Shown here: one piece after another, positions 7,606-14,886 of the stretch
Layout of the letters: the number at the start of each line of letters is the position of its first letter
Position numbering within the stretch: position 1 is the stretch's first letter
Source of the DNA: an uncultured bacterium
GTDB lineage: Bacteria > Actinomycetota > Coriobacteriia > Coriobacteriales > Coriobacteriaceae
Length of the DNA stretch: 28,383 bases
Direction: 5' to 3'
Assembly (NCBI GenBank): GCA_905215115.1
Contig: CAJMOP010000014.1
Location: 1-28,383, forward strand
The notes under the pieces: generated by a model
The model's input: the letters and a program-made list of their open reading frames with translations, nothing else
Databases searched by the model: none
Told to the model about the DNA's origin: nothing
Made by a program: the position numbers and the translations under genes

Positions 7606-10014
7606 CTACAGATCCAGCGCCTTCTTCGCAGCATCGACCGGGTCGCCATCCATGTAGAACACCGGGATCAACCCCGAGATAATCTCGGACGAAACGCTCT
7701 GCAGGCCCGCGATGGCGCTCAGCGGCAATATCACGCGCTTGGCGCCGGCGTTTTTGGCCACGCGCATAATGTCCTCGAGCCCGCGGATCTCGTCCATAGA
7801 GCCCGACATGCGCAAGATTCCCGGAACCGCCAGCGCGGACATCACCGGACGGTTGCACGCCGCGGAGCACAGGCCCACAAACTCGGCAAGCGAGACTTCC
7901 TCGGACAGGCCCTTGCTCTGCAGGTCGTTATAGAACAGCAGGTAGTCCTTTGAGCCAATGTGCATGCCCGGCGCCACACGGTTCGCCAGGTTCACAAAGT
8001 TGTCGAACGCGGCCTCCAGCGTATCGCGCACCGGCTTGTTAAAGGCAACGCCCTCGTGCTTAAACTTGCACTCGCCGGCGACAGCCTTGTTCTCCAGCTT
8101 GTACACGGCAACCTCGCCGCCCTGCGACCTGCCCACGCCAAACACGTGACCGGACAGCAGCGGCCCATCGGGAATCAACGTATCCTCGGACTGCTCCGGC
8201 ACGCGCACCACGTGCACGTCCTGCGGATTGTCGTCATCCATATAGCCCAGGCTGACGTCGATAAACTCGACGCCCGCCATAATCTTGAGCTGCTCCTTTA
8301 CGCGGCGACGGCCCTCGATGGCGTAGTCCAGCAGCCAGCGGACGTCGTCCTTGTCCATAGCCTCGTCAGGGAACAGCAGCTTGGCCAGGCCGCTAAAGGA
8401 CTTGCGCACGGCAATCTCGTCACGCTTGTTAAAGTCGCTGTTAAAGCGGAAGTAGCGGTCGATATGATGCGTGAAGTCCTTGCGGCGCATCTCCTTGCAA
8501 AACTCCGACAGGCAGTCGGTGATTAAGCCGTAATGCCCGGTCAGCAGGCTCGAGCGCATCTTGGGAATCTCCCAGCCCGGCAGGTAATAGTGGATACGGT
8601 CGAAGAAGGCCGAATCGTTGTTAAACTCCGGCGGGAACGGATCAAACAGGTGCGTGGTCTTAAGGACGTTTTGCACGGTGTCGTTGATGTTGCCCTCAAA
8701 AACCATGGAGGCATCGGCGTTAATCTGGTCGCGGCCGCGCGCGTAGCTGCCACTCGCCATATAGTCCTTCATGATCTGTACGGCGTTGGTGTCCTTAAAG
8801 CGCATGCCGGCGACCTCGTCGAACGTCACGCAATCCCAATGACCCACCAAGCCCACGCGATCGGCGCGCATGGAGTTCATACGGCCGAACAGGTTGGCCG
8901 TGGTGGTCTGCCCGCCCGAAAGCAAAATGGCGTAGGGCGAAACCTCTTTGTAGATATGGCTCTTGCCGGTGCCGCGGGGACCAAGCTCGCACAGATTGTA
9001 GTTGCGCTCGATCAGCGGCACCATGCGCTCGATAAAGTGCAGACGCTCCTTCTCCGAAAGCTCGCTGGGCTCATAGCCGGCAGAGCGCAGCAGCATGTTG
9101 AGCCACTCGTCGCGCGAGAAATACTGACGCTCCTCGATCATGGCGTCCAGGTCCAGGTTGGGCATCTGGATGGGCGTGAGCGACGCCACGCTAAACGGAG
9201 AGTCCTCGGGCCCGCGCTTTTTGCGCTTAGCCTTGGAGCGGCGCGGCGCATCGTCGCCAAAGACTTCCATGCCAAACTCGTCTTCCTCTTCCATGGGACG
9301 ACGATACTCGATGCTCATAATGCACCAAATACCACCCTGGAGAATCTTGGAATAGTCGCGCACGTACTCGGCCGGCATCACAAACGGCTCAATGGTCAGG
9401 TTGGCAAACGACGCCACGTAGATGTCTTTGTACTCGTCGAGCTTGGCCGTCACCTTATCGATGATGGTAAAGCGACCCAGCTCGCGAATCTTGGACTTAA
9501 TGCGCTCGGACTCGTCGGGACGCACGTAGTTATCGGTGAGGATCTTGCGGATGCGCCCCAGGCCCTCCGCCACGGCGTCCTCGTCGTCGGTTGAGCAGTA
9601 CATGCCCAGCAGGTACTCCAGCACAAAGGTGGGCACGTTGGCGCCGCGCTTCATAAGGGCCGTCAGGTCCTTGCGCACGATCTTGCCGCCAAAGTGCTCG
9701 AGCAGCTTGCCGTCCAGCACATCCATGTCGTAACCGTCGTCCTCGGGAGCCTCGGCCGCGGCCTGGGCATAGCCATCGGTCGAGGACTCGTCCTCGACGG
9801 GCACCTCGGCCTCAGCGGGCGCAGCGGTCTCCGTCGGCTCCGGGACAAGCGCGGAAGCCACGGCCTCCGCAGCAGCCTCAGCCTCCGAGGCAGGCTCGAC
9901 AGTCTCAGCCTCCGGGGCAGGCACGGCTTCCCCTACAGGCACAGCAGCCTCCACCGGCACATTCACATCAATCGAGGGAACTTCCCACAGATCGTCGTCG
10001 TGACTATCAAACAT
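7606..10014 (-). CDS. brxL: BrxL, Lon-like AAA+ ATPase of BREX type 1
   Basis: The 802-residue protein has an acidic Ala/Glu/Pro-rich region at ~10-95, the conserved BrxL N-terminal region (~100-330), an AAA+ core with Walker A GPRGTGKSH near 343-351, and a C-terminal Lon-like domain ending in the typical KRVILP strand. BrxL is needed for phage restriction, but not methylation, in type 1 BREX; published work describes it as a DNA-binding multimer. In the Lon-like domain the position of the catalytic Lys appears to be Glu (RGLED), so protease activity is unlikely. I chose the ATG at 10014 because AGGAG lies eight bases upstream; the GTG at 10023 sits directly on that site. The gene begins 11 bases after pglZ. 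The low-complexity N-terminus is unusual. Confidence 0.93.
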   Translation of the reverse strand: MFDSHDDDLWEVPSIDVNVPVEAAVPVGEAVPAPEAETVEPASEAEAAAEAVASALVPEPTETAAPAEAEVPVEDESSTDGYAQAAAEAPEDDGYDMDVLDGKLLEHFGGKIVRKDLTALMKRGANVPTFVLEYLLGMYCSTDDEDAVAEGLGRIRKILTDNYVRPDESERIKSKIRELGRFTIIDKVTAKLDEYKDIYVASFANLTIEPFVMPAEYVRDYSKILQGGIWCIMSIEYRRPMEEEDEFGMEVFGDDAPRRSKAKRKKRGPEDSPFSVASLTPIQMPNLDLDAMIEERQYFSRDEWLNMLLRSAGYEPSELSEKERLHFIERMVPLIERNYNLCELGPRGTGKSHIYKEVSPYAILLSGGQTTTANLFGRMNSMRADRVGLVGHWDCVTFDEVAGMRFKDTNAVQIMKDYMASGSYARGRDQINADASMVFEGNINDTVQNVLKTTHLFDPFPPEFNNDSAFFDRIHYYLPGWEIPKMRSSLLTGHYGLITDCLSEFCKEMRRKDFTHHIDRYFRFNSDFNKRDEIAVRKSFSGLAKLLFPDEAMDKDDVRWLLDYAIEGRRRVKEQLKIMAGVEFIDVSLGYMDDDNPQDVHVVRVPEQSEDTLIPDGPLLSGHVFGVGRSQGGEVAVYKLENKAVAGECKFKHEGVAFNKPVRDTLEAAFDNFVNLANRVAPGMHIGSKDYLLFYNDLQSKGLSEEVSLAEFVGLCSAACNRPVMSALAVPGILRMSGSMDEIRGLEDIMRVAKNAGAKRVILPLSAIAGLQSVSSEIISGLIPVFYMDGDPVDAAKKALDL

Positions 10015-10025
10015 AGGGCACACTC

Positions 10026-12734
10026 CTAAAAACCAAAGTCAGCAACAGGGGCAAACGAAACAGCGATGGTGTACGTCTCGCGCCAAACGATCTTGCCCGT
10101 CTCGCGCTCACGGCAGACCAGATAGTACGGACCCTTGGCCGAGAATCCATCCGCCGCACGCAACGCAAACTTGGCATGCACAACGCGCTCCTGCGAGTTA
10201 ACAGAAGTCTTGTTGGCATGCGCCTTAACCGTATCGCTCACCTCGTTGCCGCTTGCATCGGTAAACACCAGCTCGTACTCGCACGGCAAGACCTTGCCTT
10301 GGGCGGGTTCTTCCTGGATCAAGTTGACCGAGAAGAGCGAGTTGGTCACTCGACGCCCCTCACTCAGTACGCGCAGCGTCGCCGCGCGCGTATCGACAAA
10401 GTCCTTGGAACCCGAGCGCGCACGCCAAAATCCGATAACGGGCACGCAAAGCTCCTGCAGGCTCATGCCGCCGTGTACGTAGTTGTTAGTGCCGCCGGGA
10501 CGCTTAAAGTGCACGTTCTCGCGCGGGGCAAACCCCTCAAAGCCGGCACCCAAACGTCCCATGTCAACATTAACAAACACCCCGCGTGCCTCGTCCGAAA
10601 GCCTAGCCACGGCCTCGTTGGGCACCACAAGATGACGCTTGCCGTGCATGACGGGAGCGTCAAGGAAGGGAAGGTCTGGCTTGCCGAGCATCTGGCACTC
10701 GTTGAGCTCCCGACGTGTGTAGATAAAGCCGTGATCCGCCGTTATAACAACACGCGCGCCCGGGGCGTCGGTGCACACGCGCCGCGCCAACGCGGCAAGT
10801 TCCTCCACGGTATCCGCGCAGGCATCGAAAACGTCATCCTGCGTAGCGGCCTTCTCGCCCGTGGCATCGATCTTGTTGTGGTAGAGATAAACGAGCTTGG
10901 AGTCTTTGAGCAGCGCCTTGCGCTCGGTTCCTGCCATGTTGAGGTATGTGCTCGAGCGCAAAGCGCGGGCCGTGGGCTCAACGTGGGTAAGCACGGCCTC
11001 GCGCTGCGGAGTCGTCGCAGTGGGCATGCCGTCAGCCAGCACAAACGAGCCATCCGCTGCAAGTTTAAGCGCTTGGTGCGGCATCAGCGCGGGCATACCC
11101 ACCTCGGTAATGGAGGGAAAGACCGCCTGCATGCTAGAGACCTTGACGTTGCCGCCGCGCTCGCGCTCGAGCAGCGTCGCAACATCGCGGCCAACCTCAT
11201 AGCGCAGCGCATCGCTCACGATGACGATCGTCGTTTTGGCAGAGCCCACAAAGGTGGGCAGCACGTGCCAGTAGAACTCATCCTGCCGTTCGGGACCCTC
11301 GATGTAGCCGCAATCGGCCCACTCCCCTTGCGCAGCCGATGTCCAGCAGGCATTGGCATCGGCCAAGAACCAGTTACTGTAAAGATTCTCCGCCCAGTCC
11401 ACCACAGCTCGGGCAGGCTCCTCGAGCACATCGCACTCGACGGAACGCGCCCGCAGATACGCGGTGCACACATGGCGATAGGCAGCGTCCATGGCATACC
11501 AATCGGACGTGTAGGCATCCCACACCTGCTGGGGCTGCGCCAGATGGAACCCGCCCGCATGCGCCTGCCTAAACGCACACATATCGGCCACAGCGACAAG
11601 CAGGTCAAAGTAGCTCTTGACACGGCGGTACCAGCTCAGGTCGCAGCGACGCGACGCAAAAGTGCGCGCGTCCTCAACACGGTCCGCACCCTGAGCAAAC
11701 GAGCTGAACAGCTGCGAGAGCACGGCCTCATTGACGCACGGGAACACATCAAGCGAGGCTAGCACATCGATCGGCAGAGCCTCAAACCGCGCAAAGAGCC
11801 CGCGAGCATCCTCCACCAAACGGCAGATCTCAAATAAATCCTCGCTCGACGCCTGAGCATCAGCAGTCTGGTCCCACGTACGCACTGCCTCAAGGCAATA
11901 GGGTCCGTAGGCGGGAGCCACATAGCTTTCGAGTCCCTTGAGCGCTCCCTCGGGAAGCGCGGTGGATGACGCCGTGATGAGCATATGGGATGCCAGCGCA
12001 AGCAGCGAATCACGCTCATACAGCGGCCCCTCAAACCCATAGCAACGTACAATGAAGGCAGAGAGGACATCGCGCACGCAGTACTTGTCCACCAACTCGG
12101 CCAGCGCTTCGGGGCCCTCGTGCAGCAGCGTGGTCATACAGCCGCGCAGCACAAACGCGGGGCGCGCGTCGCCAAGCTCTTTACCGCCAAAAATCACCGT
12201 AAGGGTGCCGAGTTCGATATCGGATGCGCCCGAGGCATGCGGAACACACGCGGCAAACTTAGCGCAACGGGTCTTGGCATCAAAGAACGTCTTGTGCTCG
12301 CGCAGGCTCTCGCGCACGGCGTCGATATTCTCGATGCCCAGCTGATCGGCCAAAAGCGAAAGATAGTCAGCCTGGAACTGATCTGCATACAGCTCAACAT
12401 CGGCAAGCCAATCACCCTCAAGCCTGCCGCGCGGGCAACGGCGATACAGCAAGATATCGCTCGCAAGGTCATCGCGGTTGATGAGCTTCTTAACGGCAAA
12501 CATGTGGCCCTCGCAGGCCTCAACAAAGCGCACTGGGCGCTCAAAGTCACCGTGAGCGGGCATAACGCCGTCATCGGCCCCCGCGCCGTCGAAACCCTCG
12601 GCAGCCAATCGCTCAAACTCAGGAGCAAACTCGCCGTCCGCATCGTGCCAAATCACCACACGGCGCAGCATACATGCGGGCAACGGCTGCAAAAAACGCA
12701 GCTTGAGCTGTTCTTCTACATCGATCTTGGGCAT
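10026..12734 (-). CDS. pglZ: PglZ, alkaline-phosphatase-superfamily protein of BREX
   Basis: The 902-residue protein carries the PglZ phosphatase-like domain in its central part. A metal-binding strand IVSDALRYEV lies near residue 503 and TADHGFIYT near 663, the Asp-His pair of the alkaline phosphatase fold. The length is usual for type 1 PglZ (about 830-900). PglZ is required for BREX; its substrate is unsettled, and nuclease activity has been reported for some members. The ATG at 12734 follows AAGGA at about five to six bases. The stop codon overlaps the brxL ribosome binding site (TAGGAG), indicating translational coupling. It lies 23 bases after the C-terminal pglX gene. Confidence 0.95.
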   Translation of the reverse strand: MPKIDVEEQLKLRFLQPLPACMLRRVVIWHDADGEFAPEFERLAAEGFDGAGADDGVMPAHGDFERPVRFVEACEGHMFAVKKLINRDDLASDILLYRRCPRGRLEGDWLADVELYADQFQADYLSLLADQLGIENIDAVRESLREHKTFFDAKTRCAKFAACVPHASGASDIELGTLTVIFGGKELGDARPAFVLRGCMTTLLHEGPEALAELVDKYCVRDVLSAFIVRCYGFEGPLYERDSLLALASHMLITASSTALPEGALKGLESYVAPAYGPYCLEAVRTWDQTADAQASSEDLFEICRLVEDARGLFARFEALPIDVLASLDVFPCVNEAVLSQLFSSFAQGADRVEDARTFASRRCDLSWYRRVKSYFDLLVAVADMCAFRQAHAGGFHLAQPQQVWDAYTSDWYAMDAAYRHVCTAYLRARSVECDVLEEPARAVVDWAENLYSNWFLADANACWTSAAQGEWADCGYIEGPERQDEFYWHVLPTFVGSAKTTIVIVSDALRYEVGRDVATLLERERGGNVKVSSMQAVFPSITEVGMPALMPHQALKLAADGSFVLADGMPTATTPQREAVLTHVEPTARALRSSTYLNMAGTERKALLKDSKLVYLYHNKIDATGEKAATQDDVFDACADTVEELAALARRVCTDAPGARVVITADHGFIYTRRELNECQMLGKPDLPFLDAPVMHGKRHLVVPNEAVARLSDEARGVFVNVDMGRLGAGFEGFAPRENVHFKRPGGTNNYVHGGMSLQELCVPVIGFWRARSGSKDFVDTRAATLRVLSEGRRVTNSLFSVNLIQEEPAQGKVLPCEYELVFTDASGNEVSDTVKAHANKTSVNSQERVVHAKFALRAADGFSAKGPYYLVCRERETGKIVWRETYTIAVSFAPVADFGF

Positions 12735-12757
12735 GAATATCCTTACCGTATTTGCAG

Positions 12758-13726
12758 TTACTTAATCTTTGCCAGCACATCCTGAAACTTGGCGTAGTTG
12801 ACCTTGACGCCGTCATCCAGGTCGATCTTGATCATCTGGTCTGCCAAGTGGTGCAGTTTCTCTTCATAGACAATGGTCTCTTTGAGCTGGTCGTTGAGCT
12901 TTTTGACGCGCTTATCCAAACGCACGCGCTCGCCGCGCTCGGCACTGGCAAGGGCATCGTTGGCATAGCCGATCTGGGCACGGTAGCGCTCCTGCTGCTC
13001 ATGCACATAGTCGGTGCGGATGCGAGCCAACAGGTCGGGCTGATAGCGATGCATGTAAACAAGGCACTTGAAGCCATTCTTCTTGCCACTGTCGAACAGC
13101 CAGTAGATGGGGCGCTTCTTATAGGTCTGACAGTGGTCCTTAAAGAAATCCTTTAGGAAATAGGCACGAATCACCTCGCGCGAGGTACCCTTGCCGCCGA
13201 GTGCCTCGGCAATAAAGGCCAGGTTCTGCTCAAGCGTCTCCTCGCCGTACACGGTGCGCACAAAGTCGATAAAGTAGCGCACGATGTCATCGTCAAAGTA
13301 CTCGTCATCGGTAATGGGCAGCGCGTTGTCGCTATCGGGCATAAAGGTCACGTGCGCGGGATCGGGCATCTTAGCCAGATAGTCGTCGACCGTGGCGCCC
13401 TGATCGGCCAGGACCAGCCCGTCCACATCCAGCGAATAGCGGCCAAACATGCAGCCCACGGCATAGCTTATGAGCGAGGTGATCTCGTCGCGCTTGGTGC
13501 GCACGTACTTGTTGCCCTTATAGCTCTCGGGAATCTCATCGGCGGTATCGAAGATGCGCGCCACCGAGACGTACTTATCCTCAACCTCGATGGGCACCTC
13601 GCCCTCCATGTTGTAGATCTTGGCAAAGATTCGGTTGAGCTCTTCCTCGTTAGCGCGAAGCTGCTCAAATCGAGCATTGACCTCGGCCTTGCGAGCCTCG
13701 TATTTATCGGCCAAAAGCGTTGCCAT
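12758..13726 (-). CDS. pglX: PglX C-terminal fragment encoded as a separate gene
   Basis: The 322-residue protein matches the last part of type 1 BREX PglX. It starts at the helical segment with NEEELNRIF near 26, then SYAVGCMFGRYSLD near 89, KRPIYWLFDSG near 210, a coiled coil and a terminal IDLDDGVKVNY. In most type 1 systems these residues follow the DFKRHPL segment in the same protein; here that segment ends the gene at 14887. The first ATG in frame is 13747, but the ATG at 13726 has AAGGGCGG seven bases upstream and begins where the conserved homology begins. The frame is closed by TAG at 13801-13799, so this is not a simple frameshift. Codon use matches pglZ and brxL. It probably pairs with the N-terminal part. 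Confidence 0.85.
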   Translation of the reverse strand: MATLLADKYEARKAEVNARFEQLRANEEELNRIFAKIYNMEGEVPIEVEDKYVSVARIFDTADEIPESYKGNKYVRTKRDEITSLISYAVGCMFGRYSLDVDGLVLADQGATVDDYLAKMPDPAHVTFMPDSDNALPITDDEYFDDDIVRYFIDFVRTVYGEETLEQNLAFIAEALGGKGTSREVIRAYFLKDFFKDHCQTYKKRPIYWLFDSGKKNGFKCLVYMHRYQPDLLARIRTDYVHEQQERYRAQIGYANDALASAERGERVRLDKRVKKLNDQLKETIVYEEKLHHLADQMIKIDLDDGVKVNYAKFQDVLAKIK

Positions 13727-13757
13727 TATGCCGCCCTTCGTTTCCATGGTCTTGTAA

Positions 13758-13842
13758 TTAATCGGTCGCCGTAAAGGAATCAGGCTCGGCGTTAAGCCCT
13801 ATGTGCCGCGCGGCGCCGACGAATTTCTCGTTCGAAAGCAGC
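13758..13842 (-). pseudogene. Possible remnant of the 3' end of a lost gene
   Basis: Between the 151-codon gene and the PglX C-terminal gene, one minus-strand frame is open for about 27 codons after a TAG and ends at TAA (13760-13758). It reads as a plausible host-like C-terminal tail (KFVGAARHIGLNAEPDSF within it). There is no start codon or ribosome binding site. It may be the stub of a third inserted gene, or chance. Confidence 0.25.
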
Positions 13843-13881
13843 TAATTCGTCTTAGTTGCGCGAAATGAAATCGCTCTCCTA

Positions 13882-14337
13882 TCAAATGGAAGCTTGCAAA
13901 TCGACTTCATGCCACACGCATTTGCCAAACATTCCCGATGCTGGGCTAAACTCAAAGGAGCATTCTCGCAATTCTCTCCCTTCCGAAATTACAAGGAGCA
14001 ATCGAGAAGCCCCCAACAAATCGACAGCGGTCCCACAGCGACAAATCGCATGGTAATCTTTCGAACCGACGGTCTTCTCGGTAATCAAAAATGAAAGCGT
14101 CGCTAAACCAGATGGATCAAAATAAGGGATATAATGAGCGGAAACGTTGCACATGTGCGGCTCCCCGCACATTATTAAATCGAGCTGCAAAACCGCATCC
14201 GTTATCGCAAAGTCCTCTGACTTTTCCTGCTCAACGCACTTCAGCTCAATGCATATTTCTCTAGTCTCACCACGGAGAAAACGATCAACCGCCTGTGGGT
14301 CGTAATTTTGAGGTTCATAAATACAGCAATCAGACAT
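13882..14337 (-). CDS. Unknown 151-residue protein inserted within the split pglX
   Basis: I recognise no family. The pattern is mainly beta-strand with no membrane segment. There are several Cys (residues 4, 5, ~28, ~34, ~57, ~63 and two near 120) and a charged start with RFLRGETREIC near 19-29. A mostly beta protein of this size could be a binding or inhibitor module, but nothing in the sequence shows which. The ATG at 14337 follows GAAAGG at eight bases. It begins 42 bases after the HTH gene in the same direction. GC is lower than in the flanking BREX genes, like the HTH gene, so the two probably arrived together. Confidence 0.65.
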   Translation of the reverse strand: MSDCCIYEPQNYDPQAVDRFLRGETREICIELKCVEQEKSEDFAITDAVLQLDLIMCGEPHMCNVSAHYIPYFDPSGLATLSFLITEKTVGSKDYHAICRCGTAVDLLGASRLLLVISEGRELRECSFEFSPASGMFGKCVWHEVDLQASI

Positions 14338-14379
14338 GGTTATTACCTTTCGAAACTACAGCGTCCTTGCGGAAGCAGT

Positions 14380-14877
14380 TTATCTTTGGATAATTTGATC
14401 TATTGCACTTCCGGCAATAATACCCACGGCATCGGCAGTCCACTTCAGTGCCGTAGGCGTCTCATTCATAGCCTTGTCATGCTGACCGCGGCCAATCAAA
14501 GCAAGGCCCTTTTTCGTTATTTGTAAGCCAACACCTTCTTGTGAAAACGCCAAATAATCGGCATCCTTCAACGACTGAATGCACCCAGCAACATCGACTG
14601 CAGGAATACCCCAAACAGAAACGTCGATTTCGGAAATACGCTCGTTTTCAAGCTCGATAATCTGCCACAGCAGCTCCCTAATGATGCATGCATCTATGGG
14701 ACGCTTCGCATCACAGGGAATGATCCACCTGAATGGGAAGGAGATTTCTTTTACCGCACCAGAAATCAAATCAGCCCTACACCAGGCGGAAACATCTCGT
14801 TTATCGGCGTTCCACTTTTCAGCACACTCCGCTGTAGTTCGTTTCGTATCTTCGACAAGTTTGTAGGATTTGGCCAC
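14380..14877 (-). CDS. Excisionase-like HTH DNA-binding protein inside the split pglX
   Basis: This protein of about 165 residues begins with a segment resembling Xis/MerR-type helix-turn-helix domains of Firmicutes and Actinobacteria: TAECAEKWNADKRDVSAWCR near 15-35, then SGAVKE and RWIIPCDAKRPI near 50-62. The remainder (~65-165) looks like a helical, winged-helix-like domain ending in a small hydrophobic segment. It probably binds DNA and could regulate the operon or have served a mobile cassette. I prefer the GTG at 14877, which has AGGTG five to six bases upstream overlapping the PglX stop codon. A GTG at 14886, abutting that stop, is the alternative. Either way it is translationally coupled to PglX-N. 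GC is low relative to the operon. Confidence 0.7.
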   Translation of the reverse strand: MAKSYKLVEDTKRTTAECAEKWNADKRDVSAWCRADLISGAVKEISFPFRWIIPCDAKRPIDACIIRELLWQIIELENERISEIDVSVWGIPAVDVAGCIQSLKDADYLAFSQEGVGLQITKKGLALIGRGQHDKAMNETPTALKWTADAVGIIAGSAIDQIIQR

Positions 14878-14886
14878 AATGCTCAC

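Noticed and set aside
5993..7657. 554-codon plus-strand open frame opposite the unknown BREX-adjacent genes
   Set aside because: The translation is Arg/His/Leu rich with no good ribosome binding site. The minus-strand genes have strong sites and fit the operon spacing. Because the minus-strand genes are themselves of unknown family, this rejection is less certain than the others.
14380..14877. Invertible PglX cassette with a site-specific recombinase, as known in some lactobacilli
   Set aside because: No recombinase gene and no second inverted pglX fragment are present in the window; the HTH protein is far too small to be a recombinase.
13748..14886. pglX split caused by a simple frameshift or sequencing error
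   Set aside because: The halves are separated by about 1.16 kb containing two genes with their own ribosome binding sites, and the downstream half has a stop upstream of its start, so one or two base changes cannot rejoin them.
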